64,000 nucleotides of DNA from Biomphalaria glabrata (GCF_947242115.1 NC_074719.1:1208001-1272000); one strand, 5' to 3'; counted from the first letter of the stretch, positions 33,224 to 45,690 are shown. The notes: generated from the sequence alone by a model not told the origin. Numbers and translations: made by a program.

Positions 33224-36200
33224 TCAACTTCTGAGCATCATTTCTTTCGTTTCAGGTATATTTTGTTGTTCATTTCTGTCTCTACATTTACGAAACCTGA
33301 AGATACAAAATGAGACTATTTATTCAATGGATTGGAAACATACTTCAACATTAGCTCCTTCTGAAGTCAGGACATGTTTTCTCATTTTTGTCCTAAACCG
33401 TTGTAGAACATTTCTAAAATCCCCTGTTCAATATACTTCCTTTAAACTTTTTAAATAAAAGAAATCTTCTAGTCTCATTGCAAGCATGATTACATATCAT
33501 TGTGGAGATTACTCATTTCATTTTTAGTAAAATCAGAAAGATTTTTATTGCTTAAATAATTTTTCAAACGAGAAGGCCTACAGTCCCAGTGTATAAGCCC
33601 CAACCAGGAAAAATAAGCATTTTGAAGCTTTTATATATTCTAAAGATATTAAAAGTATATATTTTTTTAAACAAGACATATCGTGTTATTTTGTTTGTTT
33701 ATTTATTAGTATTAGATCTTAAATTTCATTATTTTTTTCAAAATATTTATTTTTATAGGATTTTAAAAATTCAGGATTATTCTTCTTTGCTTAGGGCATG
33801 GGAAATAGGAGCTTTTGGGTTAATAAAATTATCTGGTAGATGCCTCTAGTTTTGGTTCTGACCTTTAGGTCCTAGTCCACTTCCAAGCTAGCTCAACAAA
33901 TCAATGAAATTAAATATAAAATGTTTGTGCATTCTTTTAAAAAGTATATAAATGGAATACAAGTACATTTTTTATAATGAACTTATAAAATGATAGCATT
34001 CCATGAAATATTTTTTTTCAGCATGTCCTTGACCTTCCATAATTTGTGCTAGATTGAGATGTAATGAGCATGTGGTGGTGATTGTGTTAGTTGACAACAC
34101 TTTATAGAACCTTGGTTGTAAGATGTGAGGATTTCTATGTTTATTTATTGTATTTATTATTATTTCATTGGTTGACTAGGTAAAGTGGGGTGACGGCCCT
34201 TGAGCTTTGTTATTGTTGACAGGGGACCGGAGTTTTGTGATAGCATAGTAGGAGCCATTATAAGGCAGTTCTGATAGTTAATGTATATTTAGGAAATCAG
34301 CTTTTGTTGGCTACAGTTTTAATTTATTCCTATTGCTCTATTAAATATTTCTTATTTCTAATGCATCACTGGTGTTCTTGAAGCATTGCATACGTAATGT
34401 ATCCATGTCAAAGGTCATAGGCTAAGAGTTCACAACAATCACAACAATGTGGTGCCCTTTTAACCTAAAATTGGATTGGTCAATATTCTACTCTAAAAAT
34501 TTATGTTCAATATTTATATACCGGTGGGAAGCGTGGTCGAGAGGCCAAGTGCGCTTGAACTTGGCTTGGCTTGGCTACCTAGAAGGGGGCTCGATTTTCG
34601 ACACCCGACTCGGGCAGAGTTGTGTTTACTGAGCACCTAAAGGCAGCACGGAAAACCAACTCCTAGATACCCCCTCCCCCCCACCGGTCCACAAATGAGA
34701 TTGGACCATAAAGCGCTCTGAGCATGCTATAAGCATGAAAGTAGCGCTATATAAAAGCTATAATAATAATAATAATACTTTAAATCATAAATTTAAAATA
34801 TAATTATTACAATAGAAATAAATAGAGAATATATATTGTTCAAAGAATCTTTAAGTGCATAAAATCATTGGTCACATTTCTAGCTTGCACTCAACAATAA
34901 GTTGAAGATAGTCAAAAATAGTATTTTTTTGTATTTTAAAAGGCACACTAGTCCATAATAATAATAATTAGCTTTTATATTCTGATACTTTACTACTTAT
35001 AGCATGCTCAGAACGCTATGGTCCAATCTTGCTTGTGGACCAGTGGGGAGGGGGTATCTGGGAGAAGGTTTCATGTGCTGCCTTTAGGCGCTCAGAAAAC
35101 ACAACTCGAGTCGGGTGTCAAACCTCGAGCCCCATTCATAGGTAGTCAAGGCTAGCCAAGTTCAAGCATACTTAGCCTCTCGACCATGCTTTCCACAATC
35201 TAGCAGCAGTATCTATTTTAAACAATACACAAAAAAAACAAAACACGACACTATAAAACAAACATAATGAACACATTCTCAATGTCAACACAAACATATG
35301 ACGAATAAATAAAGCCTTATAAGTAGGTCTACATACCAAACGGCAACTATCAGTGAAACAATGATAACTATTAGCAGAGCTACGCTTGGAATAATTATCA
35401 CTAGGTAATTTGCTGTTTCTGAAAAAAGAAAGAAAATCAACAATATAGATAATATCTTAAACAAAAAAAATCATATATATTCCTAAAATACCACACACTG
35501 ACTGATTGATTTAGAGATCTCTTCAACTATCAAACAAATTTGCAAGACATTTAGTATGCAGTTTTCTTTTACTTCTAAGTCAACTTATTTTTAATTTGCC
35601 TTATTTCACTTCCACTTCCTTTCAGACATAGCCTATATAAAAAATATAAAAACTTTGCCTCATAAAAATAAAAAAAATGAATCTTAAGTCTTTCTTTTTT
35701 TTGTTTTTTTTCAATAGAGAGAGAGAAAGAGAGGAATCATAATGATTTTTGCGCATGCATCTATGTGTGTAGATAAAAACTATACTCTGTAGCAAATTTA
35801 AAACGGGTCAAATAAAACAATTACAATTAATAAAAACTAAATAGATGTTTTCTTTTTTTAAGGGGCCAAAAAGACAAAATAGATGTAGGGAATTAAAAAA
35901 AAAAAGGGCTGAAAAATGTTAAAGCAGGTGGGAGGGTTCCAGTTGAAAGTAAAAAGGAGTATATTTAATATTTCGATATTGAATTGAGACGCCTAAGGAC
36001 AGTCAGAGATTATAGTATACGTAGGACTAAATTGTTTTTGTTGTTGGTGGGAGAGGGAAATAAGTAACAGTGATATTAGAATTCATGGGCCAAAAGCATG
36101 TGTGTTGTGTGTGTGTGGGTGGGCTTTATAAAGTGGGCCGTTCGAAATCAAGTCAAAAGTTAATGTCTGAGAAATTATGATGTGCAGGGTGAAAAAAAAA

Positions 36201-39200
36201 AATGGGGGTTCCATAGAGAGAAAGAGAAGCAGTTTCATTTCATAGCAACAGCTACAATAATTCACTGGCTCAAAGTATGTTAGGGTGACCCTAAAGCTTG
36301 CAAAACAATATGGTTTATGTCTTAACAACTTTGACGCCATCTATTATAAGCTTATAAGCAATTAAAATCCTGGAGTTGGAATGTCAACATTGAAGTAATG
36401 GCACCATGATGAAAAAATAAAATTAGACGTGAAAAAACTACATTTATATAATCTAATCTATAATGTAATCTATTTTGTTATTGTACAGTAGTTACCCTGA
36501 GGTTGTCAATTGTAGTCACACTGAATTTTCATTTGAGTGGATCAATAAAAATGATCTTATCTATAAAGTATAAAGTCCTTTGTATGTAATCTGTTCGTGT
36601 GTGTCCATGCAGGTCATGGCAAGAGGTTTCCATGACAATGAATCATTATTCTTCAAGTCAGGCATTAATATAATAACTGTTTGCAGAGACACTTGAAAAC
36701 AAAGACTAGGCGTGAGCCCGTGCAGAATAATGACAGAAGGAAAAAATTCCAGATGCAGTGAACCGATTCCTAGAATATATATATGCCATGTATTAGTGGC
36801 AGCCCCCCCCAGATCTGTAAGGCAGCATTCAATATATGTGGCAGAAGATATAACCATAATGTGTTGTGGAGGAGGTACCCATGTTTGTCAGTCGGAGGAG
36901 GTACCCATGCTGTGTGGCAGGGAAGGTACCCATGATGTGTGGCAGGGAAGGTCTCCATGATGTGTGGCAGGGAAGGTCTCCATGATGTGTGGCAGGGAAG
37001 GTACCCATGATGTGTGGCAGGGAAGGTACCCATGATGTGTGGCAGGGAAGGTACCCATGATGTGTGGCAGGGAAGGTACCCATGATGTGTGGCAGGGAAG
37101 GTACCCATGATGTGTGGCAGGGAAGGTACCCATGATGTGTGGCAGGGAAGGTACCCATGATGTGTGGCAGGGAAGGTCTCCATGATGTGTGGCAGGGAAG
37201 GTACCCATGCTGTGTGGCAGGGAAGGTCTCCATGATGTGTGGCAGGGAAGGTCTCCATGATGTGTGGCAGGGAAGGTACCCATGATGTGTGGCAGGGAAG
37301 GTACCCATGATGTGTGGCAGGGAAGGTACCCATGATGTGTGGCAGGGAAGGTCTCCATGATGTGTGGCAGGGAAGGTCTCCATGATGTGTGGCAGGGAAG
37401 GTACCCATGATGTGTGGCAGGGAAGGTACCCATGATGTGTGGCAGGGAAGGTCTCCATGATGTGTGGCAGGGAATGTACCCATGATGTGTGGCAGGGAAG
37501 GTACCCATGATGTGTGGCAGGGAAGGTCTCCATGATGTGTGGCAGGGAAGGTACCCATGATGTGTGGCAGGGAAGGTACCCATGCTGTGTGGCAGGGAAG
37601 GTACCCATGATGTGTGGCAGGGAAGGTACCCATGATGTGTGGCAGGGAAGGTCTCCATGATGTGTGGCAGGGAAGGTACCCATGCTGTGTGGGTGGACAG
37701 GGTACCCCTTATTTGTGTGGTACAGGCAGATTCCAAATCCTCTGTTGTAGAGGTGACACCTAAAACTTGAAAAGTAACATTTTCACAAGAGAATAGATAA
37801 CTGTGAGTCTTTGTTGATATTGTATTATGAATTTTGTCGAGCACTAAAACACCATTTCTACATCCTCGTATTAATAATTAAACATCAGCATCATCTTAAA
37901 TTATTTGTGCTTAGTCATTCATACAGGTTTACAACATCATAATCTCCATGGAGGAAATTAACACAATATCTAGTACATAAATTAAAATAGTTTCTAAGAT
38001 TCAAATTAAAAAAAAAAAACAACATTAATTATAATACACCTACAGGAGGTGCGGTGGCTGAGCGGAAAATCGCTTGGCTTCCAAACTGGGGGCCCTGGGT
38101 TCCAATCCCGGTGAAGACAGATTTTTATTTCAGGATCCTTGGGCGCCTCTGAGTCCACCCAGCTTTAATAGGTACCTCACATTAGTTGGGGAAAAGTAAA
38201 GGCGGTTGGTCGCAGTGCTGACACCCTCGTTAACAGTAGGTTACAGAATCAGACGACCTTAACATCATCTGCCCTATAGACCACAAAGTCTGAAAGGGAA
38301 ACTTTAAACTTTTCTTTTTTTTTATAAAACACCTACAGACTTTTCAGTGTAACTAATAGCTTCATCTCAGTTATATTCCTTTCAAAGCACAGACTAGAAC
38401 TCAGAATTTTAAAAGTGTGGTTAGATACAAATATTACTATCCACATTAGGTTAGTATATACCCATATAAACAGTGGACATAAACATATCATACCAAAAGA
38501 CCTTGCAATCTAAAGGGCAGATGATATAAAGGTCATCTGTTTCTATCGCTGAAAGTTGTGTGGCAAGCACACTGACAAACCACCTTTACTTTTCCCAACC
38601 TATGTGAGGTATACATTTTCATTAGAGTTGAATGAAAGAAAATAAAGAGGCTGCCTAAAAATCCTGAAATTGAAAATCTTCATCTTCACGGAGATTCGAA
38701 CCCAAAAACCTTCTGATTTTGAAGCTAAGCGCTTTTCACTCTGCACTTGGAAACTCAGCAACAGAAAATTGGGATCACCTTAAATCCATCATACAAGAAG
38801 ACGTAAAACAGCCTTTGATTAATGGCCCATTTAGCAACATATGTATTTGAAACTAAGTTCCAGCCTTTGATTAACGGCCCATTTAGCAACATATGTATTT
38901 GAAACTAAGTTCCAGCCTTTGATTAACGGCCCATTTAGCAACATATGTATTTGAAACTAAGTTCCAGCCTTTGATTAACGGCCCATTTAGCAACATATGT
39001 ATTTGAAACTAAGTTCCAGCCTTTGATTAACGGCCCATTTAGCAATATATGTATTTGAAACTAAGTTCCAGCCTTTGATTAACGGCCCATTTAGCAATAT
39101 ATGTATTTGAAACTAAGTTCCAGCCTTTGATTAACGGCCCATTTAGCAATATATGTATTTGAAACTAAGTTCCAGCCTTTGATTAACGGCCCATTTAGCA

Positions 39201-40790
39201 ATATATGTATTTGAAACTAAGTTCCAGCCTTTGATTAACGGCCCATTTAGCAACATATGTATTTGAAACTAAGTTCCAGCCTTTGATTAACGGCCCATTT
39301 AGCAATATATGTATTTGAAACTAAGTTCCAGCCTTTGATTAACGGCCCATTTAGCAATATATGTATTTGAAACTAAGTTCCAGCCTTTGATTAACGGCCC
39401 ATCTAGCAATATATGTATTTGAAACTAAGTTCATTAATAATATAGTTTAAAATATTGTCATGTCCCTGTTGCTTTATAATTAAAAGCATTTATTTTCAAG
39501 CTATGTGTAAATTTTGTTTTTTCAAGCAAGCAGGCCTTACCTTGAGGTGCTGAATTTGCGAGCGTAGTTCCACTGACTGACAGAACTGTTGTGTTGACTG
39601 ATGTTGTTGGGATAGTGGTAGTCGGGCAAAACCATTTATTATCTGAGGTTGATGTTCCCTTATGTATAAGTGTACATCCCTCATAGAGAGCATGGCTATG
39701 TGGTATGCAGGTGTTATCTCTATGCACTATTGATGGATTATAAGATCTGAAAAATTAGAAAATAGGAAACCCATTAGCTGTTGTTTTTTTTTACAAAGCA
39801 TATATATCAACTCATTCGGTCTGTCTGTCCGGTAAAAAGTTTGTACACTTTATCTCTCTCACATCCAACTCAGATCAAATTTTGCACAATTATTTCTTTT
39901 ACCTGATATCACAAGAATCAATTTAAAAAAATTAAACAATTATTATTTCTTGAACAAGGGACCGAAATTGTACTTGACTGAAGCAGAATTAGTCCCCTTT
40001 TTAGGTTGTCGTCTCATGCTTAGTGAACACAAACATGACATAGAAGCAATAGTTAACTATCTTCCATGTTCATACGCTCTTTGCTAGCTAAGCGGTTATC
40101 GTGTCGGCTTGAGAAGCTGAAGAAGGCTTTACTTTAGCACACAAGTTCAAATTCAAGTCATTCCCTTTTTTATATAAATACATCACCCAGATAACCCGTT
40201 CCCCACCCACCCACCCGTTTCCAACTGATCCAGACAAGTGATAGGATCATAGCTTACAGAGAAAGCTAAAAGCATGAAATTGTGCTAAACAAAAATAATT
40301 GGTAAAAATATTTCTACTCCCAAAGATTTATTATTGTTAGTATCTTCTTCTTCTTCTTGAAACTGTCAGGTAGAGTTGAGCCTTCGGCTCTTGGAACTCT
40401 AGGCCAGCAAAAGTGAACAAGAGCTCTCTCTCTCACCGGCCTGTATAGATCTATTACAAGTTTAATTACATGACTGATCCAAACTAATTGATACACAAAT
40501 TGTTTTGTTTTTTTTTTTTTGGGGGGGGGGGGGGGGGGTGTTATTTTGCTTGTTTAATAGTTTGTGTCATGGAAAATTAAACTATGTCTATTAGATCTAC
40601 ACCTATTTAGAGCTACATCTATTAGATATCTACTATTAGATCTATATATCTTACCCAGCAGGACAATCCAAACAAGAACATGTAACATTGAAATAATATT
40701 GCCCTAGACCACAAGGTTTAATGCAAGGGTCCTCATGAATCTCTGCTTGTACCTTACTATTGTTAATATACACCAGGAACAGAAGTGAAA
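33224..40790 (-). CDS. TNF-receptor-like membrane protein A, 5' partial, 4 exons
   Basis: Minus-strand exons 40790-40655, 39746-39541, 35418-35337 and 33296-33224 join in frame to 164 residues and a stop; an upstream exon with the start Met was not found. Exon 1 ends a hydrophobic signal-like stretch (SLLFLVYINNSKVQAE) and begins the cysteine-rich part. Cysteines follow C-x3-C-x10-C-x-C-x2-C-x15-C-x10-C-x15-C, with CSCLDCPAG and SDNKWFC resembling TNFR cysteine-rich repeats. A Thr/Ser-rich stalk follows, then a membrane helix (VIIIPSVALLIVIIVSLIVA). The tail is only 24 residues (WFRKCRDRNEQQ...), with no death domain and no TRAF-binding motif that I recognise. The family call is from cysteine pattern and domain order. 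The likely role is a cell-surface ligand receptor or decoy (inference). Confidence 0.6.
34523..34782 (+). mobile_element. tRNA-derived SINE, family B, full copy
   Basis: Starts GTGGGAAGCGTGGTCGAGAG, then GGGCTCGATTTTCGACACCC, and ends GTAGCGCTATATAAAAGCTA plus (ATA)n. It lies in the last intron of TNFR-like gene A. Confidence 0.9.
34955..35218 (-). mobile_element. tRNA-derived SINE, family B, diverged
   Basis: Reverse copy: the minus strand begins TGTGGAAAGCATGGTCGAGA and ends in an (ATT)n-side tail at 34958. It forms an inverted pair with the copy 170 bp away. Confidence 0.85.
35425..36475 (-). other. Intron of TNFR-like gene A, no other feature
   Basis: AT-rich, with short GAGA and (TG)n runs near 35717-35735 and 36097-36120. 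I see no repeat family or exon here. Confidence 0.5.
36478..36572 (+). mobile_element. LINE 3'-end scrap
   Basis: CCTGAGGTTGTCAATTGTAG ... GGATCAATAAAAATGATCTT closely matches 41290-41395 (GCTGAGGTTGTCAATCGTAG ... GGATCAATAAAGTTATCTAA). AATAAA followed by (ATCTT)-like bases suggests a retroposon tail. Confidence 0.45.
36880..37700. repeat. Minisatellite, 25-bp unit, ~32 copies
   Basis: The unit GGCAGGGAAGGTACCCATGA plus TGTGT repeats. Two main forms (GGTACCC and GGTCTCC) are interspersed, plus a CATGCTG variant. Since 25 is not a multiple of three and no unit has a stop on the minus strand, all three minus frames stay open, giving long false proteins. It lies in an intron of TNFR-like gene A. 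Confidence 0.97.
38044..38320 (+). mobile_element. tRNA-derived SINE, family C, full copy
   Basis: GGTGCGGTGGCTGAGCGG (A box TGGCTGAGCGG), B-box-like GGGTTCCAATCCCGG, GGATCCTTGGGCGCCTCTGA, AGTAAAGGCGGTTGGTCGC, and the end GTCTGAAAGGGAAACTTT. Confidence 0.88.
38498..38760 (-). mobile_element. tRNA-derived SINE, family C, diverged
   Basis: Reverse copy 180 bp from the previous one. The minus strand carries AAGCGCTTAGCTTC, GGGTTCGAATCTCC and AAAGGTGGTTTGTCAG. Together they form an inverted pair inside gene A. Confidence 0.75.
38809..39432. repeat. Minisatellite, 52-bp unit, 12 copies
   Basis: Units starting CAGCCTTTGATTAACGGCCC, nearly identical, with an AACATAT/AATATAT two-state variant. It ends about 110 bp from exon 39541-39746 of TNFR-like gene A. 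Confidence 0.97.
40085..40300 (+). mobile_element. Heavily decayed tRNA-type SINE
   Basis: GCTAAGCGGTTATCGTGTCG, ACAAGTTCAAATTCAAG, a C-rich stretch, then AAAGCATGAAATTGTGCTAA follow the layout of family B, but with low identity. Confidence 0.35.
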
Positions 40791-40957
40791 CTGAAATAAA
40801 TCAAGATGTAGTCTAAATGTCATACCCATTACTAAGACCAGCACTATTATTATTTATATAGGCTTACATAACAAAGGTATAGAAATCTATAGTCTAGGTT
40901 AAATCAAAATGTAGAAATCTGTAACTCTATAGTAGGCAGTATGATATCAACTCAGTC

Positions 40958-41142
40958 AGTGGATGGCTGCCTGGTCTTGCGGTTTGCGCGCTGGACTGTC
41001 GTTCAGATTTATCGATGGTCCCGGGTTCAAACCCTGCCCGCTCCCATCCCCCGTCGTCCTGCGGGAGGTTTGGACTAGGAAGTAATTATCTTCAACTCTG
41101 AAGGAACATCCGAAACATGTAAAACATTTTACAAACAGTGTA
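40958..41142 (+). mobile_element. tRNA-derived SINE, family A, good copy
   Basis: ATGGCTGCCTGGTCTTGCGG, CCGGGTTCAAACCCTGCCCG, GTCGTCCTGCGGGAGGTTTG, and the end CATGTAAAACATTTTACAAA. It lies just upstream of the first known exon of TNFR-like gene A. Confidence 0.9.
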
Positions 41143-41269
41143 ATAGGCAGAAATGGTACATCATTTTCTCCAATAGTGATTTGTTTCACAATTGCATCGG
41201 TCTAATTATTTTATTTTTTATTTCAGAATCATATTAAAGCATCTAAATATTGTGCGTATCTTGCATGTA

Positions 41270-41395
41270 CATCGTGCATCTATATTGCTTTTGTAAAGTA
41301 GTTATGCTGAGGTTGTCAATCGTAGTCAAACTGAATTTCCATTTGTTTGGATCAATAAAGTTATCTAAATCTTAAATCTTATCTTAAAAATTGTG
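41270..41395 (+). mobile_element. LINE 3'-end scrap
   Basis: Matches 36478-36572; ends GATCAATAAAGTTATC followed by repeats of AAATCTT. Confidence 0.45.
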
Positions 41396-42104
41396 TTCAA
41401 TTTAATGAGGAGATATATTTAGAATTAATATTTTTAGAAGGTACGTCTTATCATTACAGCTTTCTAATAGCCTGAAGTGTATCAAAAGAAAAAAGATTAC
41501 ATTAAGTTCTGTGTTTCCTTTGCTTATTAAAAATAAATGTTTTACAGTGATACCCTCAATTCATCTTATCAAATACAGATGTTACTTCAAAAGAGAAGAT
41601 GATTACATCCTACGCATGTTCCTAAATATCCCAAGTTAAAAAAAGCGATGGAAAAAAATAATTAAAACACTAAAAAAAAATGGATGGATGGATGGAAAAT
41701 AAATTAAAACACTAAAAAAATGGATGCTTTCATGATAACAACATCAACTAACCAAAGAGACTCCATACAGGCATACAATTTCCACTAGAATGCTTGGCTG
41801 ATTATCACAAGTCACAGAAATTAAGATTACTATATTTTTAAAGACCAAATGTCTTGTATAGTATTAGCTTGTTTTTGCTGGATTCAAGTCCGAATGGCTA
41901 TGTTTAAACACAATTTTATACATTTTTAAAAATAAAATATAATCCAGCAGATTTTTAATATCCTCAAGCGTATCAAAATGGGTAAGACTGCATATGATTA
42001 GTTATAAATATATGTTTCTTATTAATGATTATGAAAAAAATGTTTTAGTGTAATTTCCTCAATTCACTCAATTTTGTGACCTTATGTGACCTGAATGAAT
42101 CTTA

Positions 42105-43182
42105 TCTTATAAATTACAGACGTTACTTCAAAAAAGATGATGATTATGTCCTACGCGTCATGCATGTTAACCAAGTCATTGGTTTTCCTGGCTGATTCAG
42201 GCAACCCATTCCATGCTCTAATAGTACTAGGAAAGAAGGGGCATTTGTACAAATTTGTCCTAGCATATGGAACAGGGAATGTGCCTTTACCTTTGTGGCT
42301 TTCTGAGTATTTTATTAGGTTTTATTTTTGTATTTGAAGATTATGATTCCGTGTTTTATGTATAATTGCTACTTTACTTATAAGTCTTCTATCCTGAAGG
42401 CTTTCTAGATTTAGTGATTTTACTAAAGGTGTAACTTTAGTCATATGTGAATATTCGTTTGTTATGAATCTCACTGCTCTATTTTGTGTCTTATCCAGTT
42501 TCTTAATGTTTTCTTGAGTTGAGGGGTCCCAAACGGAGGATGTTTATTTTATTATTGGTCTAACCAAGGGTAAATATATTTTAGTTTTATTTTCTTATTT
42601 GATTTATAGAAATTTCTTTTAATAAACCCTAATGCTTTCTTGTTTGACTTTTTTATAGTTTCATTAATGTAAGGATTCCATGACAGTTTGCAAATATATC
42701 TCTAGTATCTTTTAATAGGTCATTGCAATTTTAACAGATCAAGAGTCTGGAACTTACACCATGATTCCGTGTTTTATGTATAATTGCTACTTTACTTATA
42801 AGTCTTCTATCCTGAAGGCTTTCTAGATTTAGTGATTTTACTAAAGGTGTAACTTTAGTCATATGTGAATATTCGTTTGTTATGAATCTCACTGCTCTAT
42901 TTTGTGTCTTATCCAGTTTCTTAATGTTTTCTTGAGTTGAGGGGTCCCAAACGGAGGATGTTTATTTTATTATTGGTCTAACCAAGGGTAAATATATTTT
43001 AGTTTTATTTTCTTATTTGATTTATAGAAATTTCTTTTAATAAACCCTAATGCTTTCTTGTTTGACTTTTTTATAGTTTCATTAATGTAAGGATTCCATG
43101 ACAGTTTGCAAATATATCTATAGTATCTTTTAATAGGTCATTGCAATTTTAACAGATCAAGAGTCTGGAACTTACACCATGT
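42105..43182 (-). mobile_element. CR1/L2-like LINE C-terminal region containing a 418-bp tandem duplication
   Basis: The minus strand reads WDPSTQENIKKLDKTQNRAV, RFITNEYSHMTKVTPLVKSL, NLESLQDRRLISKVAIIHK, then VPYARTNLYKCPFFPSTI and WNGLPESA, the usual end of CR1/L2-type ORF2. It finishes at the 3' motif TTGAAGTAACGTCTGTAATT. A block of 418 bp (42343-42760) is repeated in tandem (42761-43178). Confidence 0.75.
42343..43178. repeat. 418-bp tandem duplication, 2 copies
   Basis: ATGATTCCGTGTTTTATGTA starts both copies (42343 and 42761), and both end in AACTTACACC. By eye they differ at only about one base (TATCTCTAG versus TATCTATAG), so the event is recent. Confidence 0.95.
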
Positions 43183-43334
43183 AAAAAAATGCCATACACA
43201 GAAAAACTGGCTTAATTTCTGCTGATAAAGCGTGTCAAATATAATCCTTTTTTTTTTTTTTTAATGATTTTTAGACCTAAAAAAATGAATATATTTCCCC
43301 ACAGCTAGTTGTAAAAAGATAAATTTACTGTGAT

Positions 43335-43660
43335 TTTCAGGGCTTGAAAAGACCTTCCTTCAGGGAACAGTACCAGGAAAAAGAAGAAGAGAGACACACA
43401 GAGAAAGTGATGGGAAAACTACATCAACATCCAGTGACTCGTGTTCTATAATCTTGTCGATTGTTTGTTGAAAACAGGCTTTTCCCGTTAGTTACTCCAA
43501 AGGGTATCCTGCAAAACTGGTATAATTTTCCTCCAGCTTGTCGCTGGAAGAGATTCTATTTAAGTAAAGGCAAAAGACATTTAGGAATGGAGGAAGAAGG
43601 TCAACAGGTCGTGTTTGTGTTACCACTACTGTTCAACAGACCAAGGGATAGGTGAAAGTG
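43335..43660 (+). mobile_element. LINE ORF2 C-terminal fragment with an insert
   Basis: GLEKTFLQGTVPGKRRR begins and ...CAACAGACCAAGGGATAGG ends a copy of the 31.3-kb LINE end. About 120 bp of unrelated sequence (about 43430-43550) interrupts the alignment. Confidence 0.6.
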
Positions 43661-43679
43661 TTGGAAGAATCTAGAGATC

Positions 43680-45690
43680 TATTTTTTATTGTTTAAAATA
43701 TAGGTTTTCTAGTGCAATGACTATCATCATTTTGAAATTTATATCATACTTCTTATATATAGATTTACATTATATATATATATATTTAACTAGACTACGA
43801 CTTACCCCTAACAAGAGTACACATTCATCATTTGTTGGGACTATGTTCGTACATCATTATAGCAGCATAACTTGAGATCAAAATCCTTTCTCCTTATTTA
43901 ACCATAATCAAAGTTGAATAAGTTAAAGAATTAGACTAGACTCGATCTAGTCTTAAACTTGAGATCTGCACTAATTAGACTTATTGTTTGACTTTATATG
44001 AAGTGTAGATTTACTTGATATATGGGAGGTACCAGTAAATCTAGAAGTAAATAAAAAATAGTAATTAAACAACAAGGCGAAATAAACACAAAGATAACAT
44101 TTAGACAGTAATCATTAATTCCATTTTAATCTCAACTAATCACCATGGGCACTAAACATTAGTTGTGCATTATCAACATATCAGCACAAATGTACAGTTA
44201 GACTACATCTAGCAATCTAGCTAGATAGCGATCTTATATTCTTCTTAATTCTGGATTTTTTTGTTTTCATCACTCTGAATTAGTCTACTGTTACTATTAA
44301 GTCTGTTGGTATTAGATCTAAATCTTGTTACAGTTACAGTTGAGTACTTGACTCAAGTTACTATGAGTTATTATTATAATTATATTACCATAAATTGTAT
44401 ATAAAAAAAAAGACTTAGACGATATAGAAATCTATATATAATTATAATATTAGATCTAGACTAAGACTAAGATTATAGATCTAAATGACTAGAACTAGAA
44501 AGAATCTAGCTTTAGAACCATTTTAAGGAGTAAGGTAAGGCTACTGTAAGGACTAAGGCTAAGGCGTCTACTAAGGCGAAGGTGAAGTATAATCATTATA
44601 ATAATATATTATTATTATCTCTAGTGACTCTAGATTACTACTACATCTAGATTATATCACTATATACTATATAGTCATAGTCACTATAATATAGATCTAG
44701 ATTCTAGATCCAGATGCCATACTAATATTATAATATAATACTTTTATCATACATACTAACTAATAACTGATGCCATATATTTTTTATATAGATTTATAAT
44801 ATTACTTTTTATTAGAATTTAGATGATTATCAGATTAGTCTTATAGTGTCTTATACTTATGATTTATACTTTATAGTCTTATTAAACTTAGGCAATTAGA
44901 TCTAGAATTAGAATCTAGATATAATACTAATAGGTCAATTAGTATTAGATGTCTCTGACTATTCTTCTAGACTATACTATAATACTATACTACTATTATA
45001 CATTATTATTAGTAATTACTAATTAGTATAGTATATATGTCATCTAGTCTAGATCTAGCTTCAATCTAGCTAGGATCTATATACTAAGACTATACTAGAC
45101 CTATATTATATATTAATATACCATGTTCTAAGTTCTAGCTTCAATCTAGCTAGATTCTAGATCTATACTAATCTTAGATCTATACTAAGACTGTTATCAC
45201 TATACTAATACCATGTTCTAGATTGTCTAGGACTATACTAGATCTAGTCTCTCTATAATAATAATAAAGACAAGATTATAATATTATATATAGATTAGTG
45301 GATTAGACTTAGATTCTAGATCTAGATTAGAATCTACAATGTCTACATACTAGTCTAGAGTACAGTACATACTCATAGATTATAGATCTAGATCTTGACA
45401 ATCTAGTTGCTATTTAGATTTAGATTCTAGACTCGTTTTTATTTTATTTCATCTGTAGCTAGATCTAGGATATTTGAAAACAATGCAAATCAATATTAGA
45501 GTCTAGAGATCCGAAGTTCAGATTCTGAGGAACTCTCACTGTCTTAGTTAGTCCTGTTTCGATAATAGCTTACACACACACACACAAATACCTAGATCTG
45601 TGACTATTTGGAATCTAGATTTTTAAAAAATCTAGATCTGGATTTTTTTTTTTCTGGAACTAGATCAAAAATGTAAAATGTGTTATTGTG
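43680..45690. other. Very AT-rich block dense in AGATCTAGA palindromes
   Basis: Dozens of TAGATCTA/CTAGATCTAG strings spaced irregularly, with no exon seen. Short AAGGCTAAGG-type repeats occur at 44525-44590 and a (CA)n run at about 45570-45585. Confidence 0.6.

Noticed and set aside
36770-37844. Long minus-strand open frames of 284-318 codons
   Set aside because: They are translations of the 25-bp minisatellite. All three minus frames are open, the peptides repeat the same words, and the array lies in an intron.
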